Notes: a model not told the origin generated them from the letters alone. A stretch of 64,000 nucleotides of DNA from Dryocola sp032000125 (GCA_032000125.1 DAMALH010000006.1:62001-126000), one strand, 5' to 3'; numbered from the stretch's first letter, positions 8,398-18,190 are shown. Numbers and translations: made by a program.

Positions 8398-8522
8398 TTT
8401 CCCCTCAGATGAAAAATTCTGTGAGCTAGTCAGAATTCCGCAATTAAAAAGCGTGAATGCAGCGATCTGCATTAAAAGCTTTAGCTATTCTTAGCAATAA
8501 TGACGATAACTGGACCCTACGG

Positions 8523-9803
8523 ATGATGACACTCCTCACCCCTCCACCATCTGTGCTCTCCAGTCCGCAGCGACGCTGCCACCTGCTTTTGATGCTTTAT
8601 CTCCCCGGTCAAACGGTGACCCCGGAGATTATGGGCAGGATTAACGGAGTAGACAGTATTAAAGCCCTGCAAGATATAGCCGACACGGGCGATGAAATCC
8701 AGCGTTATCACCGGCTAAGGTTGATAACCGAACCCGATGGCAGCTACCGGATTGAAGGCTGCGCCCTTAACAAGCGTCTTTGTTTATTGCACTGGCTGCG
8801 ACGGGCGCTGCGGCTGTGTCCTCATTTTGTGCAGCATCACTTTACCCCGGCGCTTAAAGAGCAGCTACGCAAGCAGGGCATCACCAAAGCCCTGTATGAC
8901 GAAACTAATCTTCAGGCGTTGGTAAGCCTCTGCGCTCGCCGCCTGCAGCGCCAGTTTGACAGCCGCGACGTCCAGTTTTTAAGCCTGTTTTTGCAGTATT
9001 GCCTGCATCAGCATCAACTGGGGAACACGCCTGAGTTTAATGAGACTCAGCGTGAATGGACGCGCCTGCGCCCGGAATACCTTGCAGCGCAGGAGATCGC
9101 CCGGCACTGGACCCGCCGCGTAAAGCAGCCGGCTCACGAAGAAGAACAGCTTTTTCTTGCCCTGCTGTTTCGCATGCTGCGCACCCCGAATCCGCTGCTC
9201 GATAATCATCAGCAGGATTTACGCCTGCGCGCGTCTGTTTCTGCAATGATTGCCCGCTTTCACGCACTGGCGGGAATGTCATTTAGCGATGAGCAGGGGC
9301 TGAGCGACCGGCTGTATATTCATCTTGCCCAGGCGCTCGACCGCTGCCTGTTTGCTATCGGCATCGATAACAGTTTGCCGGAAGAAATCACCCGCCTGTA
9401 CCCCAGGCTGATGCGCACCACTCGCGAAGCGTTCGGCGCGTTTGAAGAGGATTATGGGGTTCAGTTCTCAGACGAAGAAGTGGGCCTTGTGGCGGTGATT
9501 TTTGGCGCCTGGCTGATGCAGGAGAACGATTTGCAGGAAAAGCAGGTGTTATTACTGACGGGAAACAACGCCGAGCTAGAACAGCAGATCGAACAGCAGC
9601 TTCGCGAACTCACTTTGCTGCCGCTGAATATTAAGCACCTGACCGTGCATGGTTTTCAAAAAGACGGCGCGCCAAAAGAAGTGGTGCTGGTTGTCACGCC
9701 CTACTCAACCAGCCTGCCGCTTTACTCGCCGCCCTTGATCCACGCTACGCTGCCGCTGGGCGACCATTTGCAGCAGCATATTCGTGAAATACTGGAGGCT
9801 TAA
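8523..9803 (+). CDS. csiE: CsiE, stationary-phase inducible protein
   Basis: At 426 residues this equals E. coli CsiE, a stationary-phase and cAMP-CRP dependent protein of unknown biochemical role. The chain resembles a PRD-containing transcription regulator (EEITRLYPRLMRTTREAFGAFEEDYG and DEEVGLVAVIFGAWLMQEND are PRD-like) with an N-terminal helical part. The frame is open further upstream, but the start MMTLLTPPPSVL matches E. coli MMPTLAPPSVL. The stop overlaps the convergent hcaT stop by 4 bp. Confidence 0.92.
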   Translation: MMTLLTPPPSVLSSPQRRCHLLLMLYLPGQTVTPEIMGRINGVDSIKALQDIADTGDEIQRYHRLRLITEPDGSYRIEGCALNKRLCLLHWLRRALRLCPHFVQHHFTPALKEQLRKQGITKALYDETNLQALVSLCARRLQRQFDSRDVQFLSLFLQYCLHQHQLGNTPEFNETQREWTRLRPEYLAAQEIARHWTRRVKQPAHEEEQLFLALLFRMLRTPNPLLDNHQQDLRLRASVSAMIARFHALAGMSFSDEQGLSDRLYIHLAQALDRCLFAIGIDNSLPEEITRLYPRLMRTTREAFGAFEEDYGVQFSDEEVGLVAVIFGAWLMQENDLQEKQVLLLTGNNAELEQQIEQQLRELTLLPLNIKHLTVHGFQKDGAPKEVVLVVTPYSTSLPLYSPPLIHATLPLGDHLQQHIREILEA

Positions 9804-10942
9804 TCCGCCCTTGCCGCGACTCGTGGACGCAGCACGAGCGCCGGCATCGCTACCAGCGCCATAATCCAGAACACCCCGCCGTGCAGATGCTGGTACAGGA
9901 AGCCGGAGAACATCGTCATGACGGCAATGCCGCCGCCCATCGCGACAGCCGAATAGACCGCCTGCAGACGGATAACCTCGCTGCCCTGGCGCGCCGAAAT
10001 GTAACGCATGGCCGCCAGATGGCAAACGGTAAAGCTTCCACAATGCAGAATCTGCGCGGCAATCAGCCACGACAGGTCGGTGGTCCATGCCATCAGGCTC
10101 CAGCGGAGAATGCCCGCCGCGCCGGAAAGCAGCAGCAGGTCGCGGGCGCCCCAGCGGCGGAACAGTTTGTTGCTAAGCGCAAAGACGACGATTTCCGCCA
10201 CCACGCCAAGCGACCATAAGTAGCCGACCACCGAGGCCGAATACCCTGCGCCCTGCCAGTAAATGGCGCTGAACCCGTAATAGGCGGCGTGCGCCCCTTG
10301 CAGCAGCGACACGCAGGCAAGGAAACGCCACGAGCTGAATACCAGCGTTTTCCAGGCCTGCCAGCCCGCGGCTTCTTTTTGCCTTGATTCCCCCTGCGGC
10401 ATCACCTCCGGCCGCAGCAACATGCCAATCAGCATGGAAGCGACGCCGATGCTGAGCAGTACCAGAATCGCCTGGTAGCTGAATACGCTGACCAGCTTGC
10501 CGGTTATCGCCGACCCAATAACAAACGCCAGCGAGCCCCACAGGCGCACCCGCCCGTAATCCATGGTGATTTGTTTTTGCCAGGTACCGGCCAGCGCATC
10601 CGTAAGGGGCACCAGCGGCGAGAAAAAGAGGTTAAACCCCACCATCACCATCAGCAGCCAGGCAGACGTTTCTCCAAACCAGAAAGCCACGACAAAAAAC
10701 AACGTAAGCAGAGCAAGCAAGCGAAGAGCAAAGACGAGTCGGGAAGGATCGGTGACGCGTGGCGCCAGAAGCAGACTACCGAGAAAACGCGCGATTAAAC
10801 CTGAGCCTAACAGAAGCCCGATGGTTTCAGGCGCCAGGCCAACCCCGGCCAGCCAGACGCTCCAGAACGGCAGGAATATCCCGTAACTAAAGAAGTAGGT
10901 AAAATAGCTGAGCGCCAGCCAGCGCGTTGAGTGCAAAACCAT
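9800..10942 (-). CDS. hcaT: HcaT, major facilitator (putative 3-phenylpropionate transporter)
   Basis: A 380-residue MFS permease with about 12 hydrophobic helices, beginning MVLHSTRWLALSYFTYFFSYG as the E. coli HcaT/LacY-like subgroup does. In E. coli it sits beside the hca phenylpropionate dioxygenase operon; no hca catabolic genes are seen here, so its natural substrate in this strain is unclear. Convergent with csiE, with a 4-bp tail overlap. Confidence 0.9.
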   Translation of the reverse strand: MVLHSTRWLALSYFTYFFSYGIFLPFWSVWLAGVGLAPETIGLLLGSGLIARFLGSLLLAPRVTDPSRLVFALRLLALLTLFFVVAFWFGETSAWLLMVMVGFNLFFSPLVPLTDALAGTWQKQITMDYGRVRLWGSLAFVIGSAITGKLVSVFSYQAILVLLSIGVASMLIGMLLRPEVMPQGESRQKEAAGWQAWKTLVFSSWRFLACVSLLQGAHAAYYGFSAIYWQGAGYSASVVGYLWSLGVVAEIVVFALSNKLFRRWGARDLLLLSGAAGILRWSLMAWTTDLSWLIAAQILHCGSFTVCHLAAMRYISARQGSEVIRLQAVYSAVAMGGGIAVMTMFSGFLYQHLHGGVFWIMALVAMPALVLRPRVAARAD

Positions 10943-11118
10943 GATCCCTCCCGTTTTGGAGGCGATAGTGTGGCGGAGCGTCGGCTGGCTTGCAAGCCAT
11001 TAACAGATTAATAACACATAAAAAATCCATGGTTATCCAGCATACAGAGCAGGTCAGCATAAGCGGTTCGTCGGCCACGCCGAGCACGGGTGATATGCGC
11101 TGAGCCGGTTTGCCAATA

Positions 11119-11144
11119 AAAAAGGCCGCTTACGCGGCCTTTTT
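11119..11144 (-). terminator. glyA intrinsic terminator
   Basis: Read on the minus strand, AAAAAGGCCGC is followed by a short loop and GCGGCCTTTTTT, directly after the glyA stop. The run of A upstream makes it potentially active on the other strand too. Confidence 0.85.
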
Positions 11145-11158
11145 ACACTCGGTTTAGC

Positions 11159-12412
11159 TTACGCGTAAACCGGCAGACGGGCACAGATATCAAGCACTTT
11201 TTGTTTGGTGCGCTCAATAACGGCTTCGTCGTTGATGCTGTCCAGCACGTCACACATCCAGCCAGCCAGCTCGCGAACGTCTGCTTCGCTAAAGCCACGA
11301 CGCGTTACCGCTGGCGTGCCGATACGGATACCGGAGGTCACAAACGGGCTCTTCGGATCGTTCGGCACGCTGTTTTTGTTCACGGTGATGTTTGCACGGC
11401 CCAGAGCGGCATCCGCTTCTTTACCGGTCAGGTTTTTATCAACCAGATCCAGCAGGAACAGGTGGTTATCAGTACCGCCCGACACCACTTTATAGCCGCG
11501 ATCCAGGAAGACGCTCACCATCGCTTTCGCGTTTTTAGCAACCTGCTGCTGATAGGTTTTGAACGCCGGTTCCATCGCTTCTTTCAGCGCAACCGCTTTG
11601 CCCGCAATCACGTGCATCAGCGGGCCGCCCTGTGCGCCCGGGAACACAGCGGAGTTCAGTTTTTTGTACAGTTCTTCGCTGCCGCCTTTTGCAAGGATCA
11701 AACCGCCGCGCGGACCCGCCAGGGTTTTATGCGTGGTGGTGGTAACAACGTGGGCGTGCGGAACCGGGTTTGGATAAACGTCTGCGGCAATCAGACCGGC
11801 AACGTGCGCCATATCCACGAACAGGTAAGCGCCAACCATATCGGCGATTTCACGCATTTTTGCCCAGTCAACCACGCCGGAATAGGCAGAAAAACCGCCG
11901 ATGATCATTTTCGGCTTGTGTTCTTTGGCCTGTTTTTCCAGGTCCGCATAGTCGATATGGCCCGTTTCATCGATGCCATAAGGAACGATGTTGTACAGCT
12001 TGCCGGAGAAGTTTACCGGTGAGCCGTGAGTCAGGTGGCCGCCGTGCGCCAGGTTCATACCCAGCACGGTATCGCCAGGATTTAGCAGCGTGGTGTAGAC
12101 CGCGAAGTTAGCCTGGGAGCCGGAGTGTGGCTGTACGTTAGCGTAATCGGCGCCAAACAGCGCTTTTGCACGGTCGATCGCCAGTTGCTCGACCACGTCA
12201 ACGTATTCGCAACCGCCGTAGTAGCGCTTACCCGGATAGCCTTCAGCGTACTTGTTAGTCAACTGAGAACCCTGTGCCTGCATCACGCGAGGGCTGGTGT
12301 AGTTTTCGGAGGCGATCAGTTCAATGTGCTCTTCCTGACGTACTTTTTCTTGCTCCATAGCCTGCCACAGTTGGGCATCATAATCGGCAATGTTCATTTC
12401 ACGCTTTAACAT
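11159..12412 (-). CDS. glyA: GlyA, serine hydroxymethyltransferase
   Basis: GlyA interconverts serine and glycine with transfer of one carbon to tetrahydrofolate; it is the main source of one-carbon units. The 417-residue chain carries the PLP lysine in VVTTTTHKTLAGPRGG (about residue 229) and is nearly identical to E. coli across its length. The start MLKREMN is the family start; the frame extends two codons upstream. Divergent from hmp; a PurR-type operator lies upstream, as in E. coli. Confidence 0.98.
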   Translation of the reverse strand: MLKREMNIADYDAQLWQAMEQEKVRQEEHIELIASENYTSPRVMQAQGSQLTNKYAEGYPGKRYYGGCEYVDVVEQLAIDRAKALFGADYANVQPHSGSQANFAVYTTLLNPGDTVLGMNLAHGGHLTHGSPVNFSGKLYNIVPYGIDETGHIDYADLEKQAKEHKPKMIIGGFSAYSGVVDWAKMREIADMVGAYLFVDMAHVAGLIAADVYPNPVPHAHVVTTTTHKTLAGPRGGLILAKGGSEELYKKLNSAVFPGAQGGPLMHVIAGKAVALKEAMEPAFKTYQQQVAKNAKAMVSVFLDRGYKVVSGGTDNHLFLLDLVDKNLTGKEADAALGRANITVNKNSVPNDPKSPFVTSGIRIGTPAVTRRGFSEADVRELAGWMCDVLDSINDEAVIERTKQKVLDICARLPVYA

Positions 12413-12532
12413 TCGCATCTCCTGACTCAGCTAACAGTAAAAATTTGGACTGCTTTGAGGGGGCCCTTGCGGGCGACGGGCAACAGTGTAAACCGAATTG
12501 GTATCGGGTGATAGGCCTTGACAAGGCTTTTT

Positions 12533-12548
12533 ACGCAAACGATTGGCT
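12533..12548 (-). promoter_or_regulatory. PurR operator upstream of glyA
   Basis: Minus-strand AGCCAATCGTTTGCGT keeps the CGTTTGCGT half and centre of the PurR 16-mer (ACGCAAACGTTTGCGT type). E. coli glyA has AGGTAATCGTTTGCGT at the corresponding place, so purine repression of glyA is probably conserved. Confidence 0.7.
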
Positions 12549-12690
12549 ACGCATGGCACAAGGGTTTGATGGCAAAAGCTCTGCGGCGATTTGGCGGATA
12601 TTTCTTCACCAACAACATGCATGTTTTTCACGTTCTGTGATCCGCGTCGTTAACAATAATAACCCATTTACAGCATGGGTTTATTTTTAT

Positions 12691-12713
12691 AAGATGCATT
12701 TAAAATACTACTT
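12691..12713 (+). promoter_or_regulatory. NsrR operator in the hmp promoter
   Basis: AAGATGCATTTAAAATAC followed by TACTT is an almost complete match to the NsrR site of E. coli hmp, whose core is AAGATGCATTT. It lies 34 bp before the start codon, where NO-dependent relief of NsrR repression would control hmp. Confidence 0.8.
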
Positions 12714-12746
12714 ATATAAAACACCTTGTTTTTCAGGAGCCACCCC

Positions 12747-13937
12747 ATGCTTGATGCACAAACCATCGCCGTTGTGAAATCCACCATTCCCCTGCTCGCC
12801 GCAACCGGTCCAAAACTTACCGCGCACTTCTACGACCGCATGTTCAGCCACAATCCCGAGCTGAAAGATATCTTTAACATGAGCAACCAGCGCAACGGCG
12901 ATCAGCGTGAAGCGCTGTTTAATGCCATCTGCGCCTACGCCACAAATATTGAAAATCTGGCGGCGCTGCTGCCTGCGGTAGAGAAAATCGCTCAGAAACA
13001 TACGAGTTTCCAGATCAAACCTGAGCAGTACAACATCGTAGGCGGCCACCTGTTAGCCACGCTTGATGAGATGTTCAGCCCCGGCCAGGAAGTGCTGGAT
13101 GCATGGGGGAAAGCCTATGGCGTGCTGGCCGGCGTATTTATCAATCGCGAAGCGGAGCTGTACCAGAGCAGCGCGGCTAAGCGCGGCGGCTGGGAAGGCA
13201 CCCGCCCTTTCCGTATCCTGGCAAAAGAGCCGCAAAGCGCGCTGATTACCAGCTTTGAGTTTGTTCCTGTGGACGGACTGCCGGTCGCCGATTACAGCCC
13301 TGGGCAGTATCTTGGCGTGTGGCTGAAACCGGAAGGCTTCCCGCATCAGGAAATTCGCCAGTATTCTTTAACCCGCAGACCGGACGGTAAAAGCTATCGT
13401 ATTGCGGTGAAACGTGAAGATTTAGGGCAGGTTTCCAGCTGGCTGCACAACCACGCGAAAGTGGGCGATGAAGTTCATCTTGCTGCGCCTGCAGGCGATT
13501 TCTTTATGGACGTTACGCCACACACTCCCGTCACGCTGATCTCCGCAGGCGTGGGGCAAACGCCGATGCTGGCAATGCTTGATACGCTGGCTAACAGCGC
13601 GCACGCGGCGCAGGTTAACTGGTTCCACGCGGCAGAACACGGCGAAGTGCACGCCTTTGCCGATGAGGTGAATGCGCTGGGCGAACAACTGCCGCGCTTT
13701 ACAAGCCACATCTGGTATCGCACGCCGAACGAAGGCGATCGCATCAAGGCGGTATTCAACAGCGAAGGATTAATGGATTTGCTTGCTCAGGAAGGGAAAA
13801 TCAGCGCGCCGGATATGCAGTTCTATCTGTGCGGTCCGGTAAGCTTTATGCGCTTTGCCGCAGAGCAGCTGGTAAAAGTGGGCGTTGAGCAGGATCGTAT
13901 TCATTACGAATGTTTTGGCCCGCATAAGGTGATGTAA
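12747..13937 (+). CDS. hmp: Hmp, nitric oxide dioxygenase (flavohaemoglobin)
   Basis: Hmp converts NO to nitrate using NADPH and oxygen. The 396-residue protein has a globin domain (residues 1-135, with the proximal-haem His in KHTSFQIKPEQYNIVG), an FAD domain (about 150-260, RQYSLTRRPD) and an NAD(P) domain (SAGVGQTPMLAML, YLCGPVSFM). The start MLDAQTIAVVK was chosen by family alignment, with AGGAG upstream. Divergent from glyA and preceded by an NsrR site. Confidence 0.97.
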   Translation: MLDAQTIAVVKSTIPLLAATGPKLTAHFYDRMFSHNPELKDIFNMSNQRNGDQREALFNAICAYATNIENLAALLPAVEKIAQKHTSFQIKPEQYNIVGGHLLATLDEMFSPGQEVLDAWGKAYGVLAGVFINREAELYQSSAAKRGGWEGTRPFRILAKEPQSALITSFEFVPVDGLPVADYSPGQYLGVWLKPEGFPHQEIRQYSLTRRPDGKSYRIAVKREDLGQVSSWLHNHAKVGDEVHLAAPAGDFFMDVTPHTPVTLISAGVGQTPMLAMLDTLANSAHAAQVNWFHAAEHGEVHAFADEVNALGEQLPRFTSHIWYRTPNEGDRIKAVFNSEGLMDLLAQEGKISAPDMQFYLCGPVSFMRFAAEQLVKVGVEQDRIHYECFGPHKVM

Positions 13938-13944
13938 CAGCCAG

Positions 13945-13970
13945 GCCCTCTCCGTGCAGGAGAGGGCTTT
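13945..13970. terminator. Bidirectional terminator between hmp and glnB
   Basis: GCCCTCTCC / GGAGAGGGC form a 9-bp stem with a 5-base loop, followed by TTT on the plus strand. It separates two convergent genes. Confidence 0.7.
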
Positions 13971-13973
13971 AAA

Positions 13974-14312
13974 TCAGATTGCCGCGTCGTCTTCTTCACC
14001 GGTGCGGATACGCACCACGCGCGCCACATCGAATACGAAAATCTTACCGTCGCCAATTTTACCCGTCTGGGCGGTACGGATAATGGTGTCCACGCAGGTA
14101 TCGACGATATCGTCGGTCACCACGATTTCAATTTTCACCTTCGGCAGAAAATCCACCATATATTCGGCGCCGCGATACAGTTCGGTATGCCCCTTCTGGC
14201 GGCCAAAGCCTTTTACTTCGGTCACCGTCATGCCGGTGATGCCGACTTCCGCCAGCGCTTCGCGCACGTCATCCAGTTTGAACGGCTTAATAATCGCGTC
14301 AATTTTTTTCAT
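13974..14312 (-). CDS. glnB: GlnB, nitrogen regulatory protein P-II
   Basis: The 112-residue P-II protein senses 2-oxoglutarate, ATP and, through uridylylation, glutamine, and acts on GlnE and NtrB. The T-loop with the modified tyrosine (GAEYMVDFLPK, Tyr51) and the ATP-binding TGKIGDGKIFV motif are intact. The start MKKIDAIIKPFK is the family start. It lies 70 bp after glrR on the same strand, as in E. coli. Confidence 0.98.
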   Translation of the reverse strand: MKKIDAIIKPFKLDDVREALAEVGITGMTVTEVKGFGRQKGHTELYRGAEYMVDFLPKVKIEIVVTDDIVDTCVDTIIRTAQTGKIGDGKIFVFDVARVVRIRTGEEDDAAI

Positions 14313-14385
14313 GATGTTCTCTGTTATTCCCGCACAGTTTATATGCGCTGCAAGCATGGTAATCGGTTGCTCACGTTACCATAGA

Positions 14386-15723
14386 CTACTCTTTAAAGTC
14401 ATTGGCATCGAGTTCATGCCGGGAGAGTAATTTATAGAACTCAGTACGGTTGCGACCCGCCATACGCGCCGCATGGGTGACGTTGCCCCTGGTGATTTGC
14501 AGCAGCTTGCGCAGATAGTTGAGTTCAAACTGATTGCGCGCTTCGACAAACGTCGGCAGGACGGTATTTTCACCTTCGAGCGCCTGTTCTACCAGCGCTT
14601 CGCTGATAACCGGGGCGGAGGTCAGCGCCACGCACTGTTCGATAACGTTGACAAGCTGGCGCACGTTGCCCGGCCAGCTTGCGGCCATTAAGCGCTTCAT
14701 GGCATCCGTTGAGAAACTGCGCACAAACGGCTTGTGACGGTCGGCTGACTGGCGCAGCAGGTGGTTTGCCAATAGCGGAATATCTTCCGCACGCTCGTGC
14801 AGCGCAGGAATTTTCAGGTTTACCACGTTTAAGCGGTAGAACAAATCTTCGCGGAACTCCCCGCGCTCCATCGCTTTTGGCAGGTCGCGGTGGGTGGCGG
14901 AGATAATGCGCACGTTAATATCCAGATCGCGGTTGCTGCCCAGAGGACGCACCTTGCGCTCCTGTAACACGCGCAGCAGCTTAACTTGCAAAGGAATCGG
15001 CATATCGCCAATTTCATCGAGGAATAACGTGCCGCCTTCTGCTGCCTGGAACAGCCCTTCCCTGCTGCTTACCGCACCGGTAAACGCGCCGCGCGCGTGG
15101 CCAAACAGCTCCGACTCAAGCAATTGCTCCGGCAAAGCGCCGCAGTTAATGGCAATAAACGCATTTTTGCTGCGCGGGCTGGCGTTGTGGATTGCCTGCG
15201 CAAGAATCTCTTTTCCGGTCCCGCTTTGACCGTTAATCAGCACGCTGACGTCGGACTGCGCCACCATGCGCGCCTGTTCCAGCAGGCGGAGCATATTCGG
15301 GCTGCGGGTGACTATGGTTTCGCGCCACATGTCATCGCCAGCGGTAACGGTATGCACCAGGGCATCATCAATAGCCTGATACAGCGCGTCTTTGTCTACC
15401 GGCTTGGTCAGGAAACTAAACACGCCCTGCTGCGTGGCGGCAACGGCGTCGGGAATCGAACCGTGGGCGGTCAGGATAATAACCGGCATCCCCGGCTGCA
15501 TCCTTTGGATTTCCGCGAACAGCGCCATGCCGTCCATTTCATCCATACGCAGATCGCTTATCACCAGATCGATTTTTTCCCGTCCGAGCAACCGAAGCCC
15601 TTCTGCGCCGCTTTCCGCCGTCGAAACGGTATAGCCTTCGCTTGCCAGACGCATGCCGAGAAGCTTGAGCAATCCCGGATCGTCATCAACAAGCAGCAAG
15701 CGGGCCGGTTTGCGTTGGGTCAT
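14386..15723 (-). CDS. glrR: GlrR, sigma54-dependent response regulator
   Basis: GlrR (QseF) is phosphorylated by GlrK and activates sigma54 transcription, chiefly of the sRNA gene glmY. Of 445 residues, 1-120 form a receiver domain (DDDPG; phospho-Asp in DLVISDLRMDEMDG, about residue 56), then an AAA+ domain with Walker A (NGQSGTGKE), the sigma54-contact GAFTGA loop and a C-terminal Fis-type helix-turn-helix. Its start overlaps the qseG stop by 4 bp. Its targets, TGTC-N10-GACA boxes, are present upstream of glmY in this window. Confidence 0.97.
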   Translation of the reverse strand: MTQRKPARLLLVDDDPGLLKLLGMRLASEGYTVSTAESGAEGLRLLGREKIDLVISDLRMDEMDGMALFAEIQRMQPGMPVIILTAHGSIPDAVAATQQGVFSFLTKPVDKDALYQAIDDALVHTVTAGDDMWRETIVTRSPNMLRLLEQARMVAQSDVSVLINGQSGTGKEILAQAIHNASPRSKNAFIAINCGALPEQLLESELFGHARGAFTGAVSSREGLFQAAEGGTLFLDEIGDMPIPLQVKLLRVLQERKVRPLGSNRDLDINVRIISATHRDLPKAMERGEFREDLFYRLNVVNLKIPALHERAEDIPLLANHLLRQSADRHKPFVRSFSTDAMKRLMAASWPGNVRQLVNVIEQCVALTSAPVISEALVEQALEGENTVLPTFVEARNQFELNYLRKLLQITRGNVTHAARMAGRNRTEFYKLLSRHELDANDFKE

Positions 15724-16475
15724 GGTTTTGCCTCCTGCGGTTTTTCATTATCCGTTTCGGGAGCGGGCGTAATATCGTCATCCGTATTGCTTTGCGCCGC
15801 CGGGGCTGGCGCTGCTTTTTCGGCATCCTTGCCGCCTTCAGGCAGATAGTTGCTGGCTGGTTTGCGGCTGGAAAGCTGCCGTTCGATATCCGTCAGATTT
15901 TCAAGTTTGCGGGTGGTGAGATCTAACTGGCTGCGCAGACGCTGCTGCTGTTCGCGCAGCGTATCAAGCTCCCCGTCCGCCGATTGCTGGAGTTTGCTGT
16001 AGCGCGTACGCTCATCAGAAAGGTCCAGTAACGAAGCCTGGCCATCGCGCCATAGCTGGAAGAGCGGACGTACCTGGGTGGGGACTTCGCTAGCCATCGT
16101 ATCGAGCCGGGTCATGTAGCGACGACGCTCTGTTGGGTTGATTTTGGCATTGGCCAGCAAGATGCCGCGTTTAAAGGTGTCCTGCCAGGTATCGTCTGCC
16201 CAGCGTCTGGCCTCCGCTCGCGCTTCCGCCGGGGGCAGTCGTTCCGCGCAGTCCATACCGCGCAGCCAGAATAAGGGATTGTTGACCGCTTCATGCCCTT
16301 CAATGCGCCAGATTTCCATACAGTCGGTGGAGAGGTAATCCGCCAGTTGCTGCTCGGGCTCTTGCGACGGATGGGGCTGCTTAATGGAACTGGTCACGGT
16401 ATTTTGTACGCAGCCTGCCAGCGTTAACGGCAGTAGAAGTACGCCAATACGGCGACGGAATAATGTTACTTTCAT
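15720..16475 (-). CDS. qseG: QseG, outer-membrane lipoprotein of the GlrK system
   Basis: A 251-residue lipoprotein with a lipobox at LTLAGCVQN (Cys about residue 22). The middle part is helical with a coiled-coil-like stretch (SADGELDTLREQQQRLRSQLD), and the C-terminus is rich in Ala, Pro and acidic residues. In E. coli QseG binds and activates GlrK in the periplasm. It sits between glrK and glrR, two bases after the glrK stop. Confidence 0.93.
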   Translation of the reverse strand: MKVTLFRRRIGVLLLPLTLAGCVQNTVTSSIKQPHPSQEPEQQLADYLSTDCMEIWRIEGHEAVNNPLFWLRGMDCAERLPPAEARAEARRWADDTWQDTFKRGILLANAKINPTERRRYMTRLDTMASEVPTQVRPLFQLWRDGQASLLDLSDERTRYSKLQQSADGELDTLREQQQRLRSQLDLTTRKLENLTDIERQLSSRKPASNYLPEGGKDAEKAAPAPAAQSNTDDDITPAPETDNEKPQEAKP

Positions 16476-16477
16476 TT

Positions 16478-17914
16478 TTAATCATTCTCGGGAAAGACGG
16501 GCAATTCGATACGGAAACAGACGTCGGTTGTGACGTCCTCAACCAGCCGCAGCTCGCCGTGCATACGGCGGATGCAATCCTGGGCGATGCTCAGCCCCAG
16601 GCCACTGCCTTTGACCGCACCCTTACGCTGTAGACTGCCCTGATAAAAAGGCTCAAAGATCATCTCCCGCTCGGTGGCTGGTATTGGCTGACCGGTATTC
16701 GCCACCTCAATACGTAACGCAGAGCCAACCTGTAAGCTGCGCAGGTAAATGGTACCGGATTCACCGCCATAGTGCACCGCATTGGAATAGAGATTATCCA
16801 GCACGCTCATCAGCAGCATGGGTTCCGCCAGGCAGGCCACCGGGCTAAGGTCACACTCGGTATGCATCATTTTAGCCCGTGCCGGCAAACTGTGGGCGGA
16901 GATTACCGTCTCCACCAACGGCGCAAGCTCCACCTTTTCCAGCTCTATCTGGCCATCCGCCAGCTTGCGGTTGTAATCCAGCAGTTGTTCAATCAGTTTC
17001 TGCAGGTGACGGCTGCTGTTATCAAGGATTTCCACCACCTCTTTTTGATCGGCCGTCAGCGGCCCGGCCACTTCGTCTGCCAGCAATTCCGTCCCCTCAC
17101 GCATACTCGCAAGGGGCGTTTTTAGCTCATGGGAAATGTGCCGCAAAAATTCATGGCGCTGTGATTCAAGCCAGGAAAGACGTTCGCTTAGCCAGACGAT
17201 ACGCTGGCCAACAGAGCGCAGCTCACGCGGGCCTTTAAACAAAACGGAATCGCCCAGCGAACGCCCTTCACCAAGCAGATTTATCATCCGCTCAATGCCT
17301 TTAACCGGGCCGATAATCATGCGGGTGAAAATAATCACCAGGCCAAGGCTCAGTAAAAACAGCACCAGCGCCTGCCAGCCAAAGAACTGACCGCGTTCGG
17401 CGATTTCCTGCTGCAGCTGCTGGCCACGAGAAAATACCACCGTGCGGGTGGCCTGAACCATTTCCGCGTTGGCGGTTGCAAATTTTTCGAGGTGCACCGC
17501 AGCCGTTTCGTCGGGCCCGCTGTTTTTGCATTGTAATCCGGCGAGATCGTTTAAAGACTGGCGCAGCGCCTGATAGAGGTGATCGTCAGGAAGCACGCCC
17601 GTGTGGGCGTCGAGCATTACCGCATAGCGTTTACGCTGCCCCTGATAAACCTTTGCAAGGGTGGCATCGTCCAGCACGCAGTACTGACGGTAGCTGCGTT
17701 CCATTTCGAGGGCGACGTTGGTCATCGCCTCGCTGCGACGAGCATCGATTAGGGTGGTACGGTTGGTCTGCGCGGCCTGCGAGCTGAGCGCGTTAAGGCT
17801 CTGCCAGGCCTGCCATGCAAGCACCAGCAGTGGAACCAGCACCAGCAAAAAAGCCATCATTACGAGCTGGCGTAGCGATCGGGGGAAAAAGTGCCACTGG
17901 TTCAATAGCTTCAT
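16478..17914 (-). CDS. glrK: GlrK, sensor histidine kinase
   Basis: GlrK (QseE) is the inner-membrane kinase for GlrR. The 478-residue chain has a transmembrane helix near residues 15-35, a periplasmic domain, a second helix (LVLFLLSLGLVIIF), HAMP, the phosphorylated His in RHISHELKTPLASMREG, and an ATPase domain with N and G boxes (LDNLYSNAVHYG, GSGLGLSIA). The start MKLLNQWHFFPRSLRQ fits the E. coli N-terminus; the frame continues 24 codons upstream. It lies directly downstream of glmY and may be co-transcribed with it. Confidence 0.95.
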   Translation of the reverse strand: MKLLNQWHFFPRSLRQLVMMAFLLVLVPLLVLAWQAWQSLNALSSQAAQTNRTTLIDARRSEAMTNVALEMERSYRQYCVLDDATLAKVYQGQRKRYAVMLDAHTGVLPDDHLYQALRQSLNDLAGLQCKNSGPDETAAVHLEKFATANAEMVQATRTVVFSRGQQLQQEIAERGQFFGWQALVLFLLSLGLVIIFTRMIIGPVKGIERMINLLGEGRSLGDSVLFKGPRELRSVGQRIVWLSERLSWLESQRHEFLRHISHELKTPLASMREGTELLADEVAGPLTADQKEVVEILDNSSRHLQKLIEQLLDYNRKLADGQIELEKVELAPLVETVISAHSLPARAKMMHTECDLSPVACLAEPMLLMSVLDNLYSNAVHYGGESGTIYLRSLQVGSALRIEVANTGQPIPATEREMIFEPFYQGSLQRKGAVKGSGLGLSIAQDCIRRMHGELRLVEDVTTDVCFRIELPVFPEND

Positions 17915-17977
17915 CTCAAATTTACCTGTGAGACATGATGCTAGCCGGGATTGGAGGGAGTTTAAAGCCTGGAAGTC

Positions 17978-18181
17978 CAGAAACAACTAAGGCAGGGTCA
18001 AAAACCCTGCCTTAGTTCTGGAATCAGGCGGTGCCTTACTCAACGTTTCGCCCGGAGTATGCCAGGTCTCGAAGACTATTGGCAAAAGGTGGACGGCAGG
18101 CACCTTGAGTGCATCATTCGATGGTTTATGTAGCACGACTCTGCGAACAGAGGGCTGACATAAGAAAGTGAATGAGCCACT
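17978..18181 (-). ncRNA. glmY: GlmY small RNA
   Basis: The RNA starts AGTGGCTCATTCAC and contains the CTTATGT...ACATAAAC stem, CGTCCAC and CAATAG segments, and the AACGTTGAGTAAGGCACC block shared with GlmZ. It ends in a perfect 12-bp stem (CTAAGGCAGGGT / ACCCTGCCTTAG, 17987-18015). In E. coli GlmY sequesters RapZ, protecting GlmZ and raising GlmS synthesis. Position between purL and glrK and the upstream sigma54 promoter match E. coli. The exact 3' end is inferred. Confidence 0.92.
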
Positions 18182-18190
18182 GATTACTTT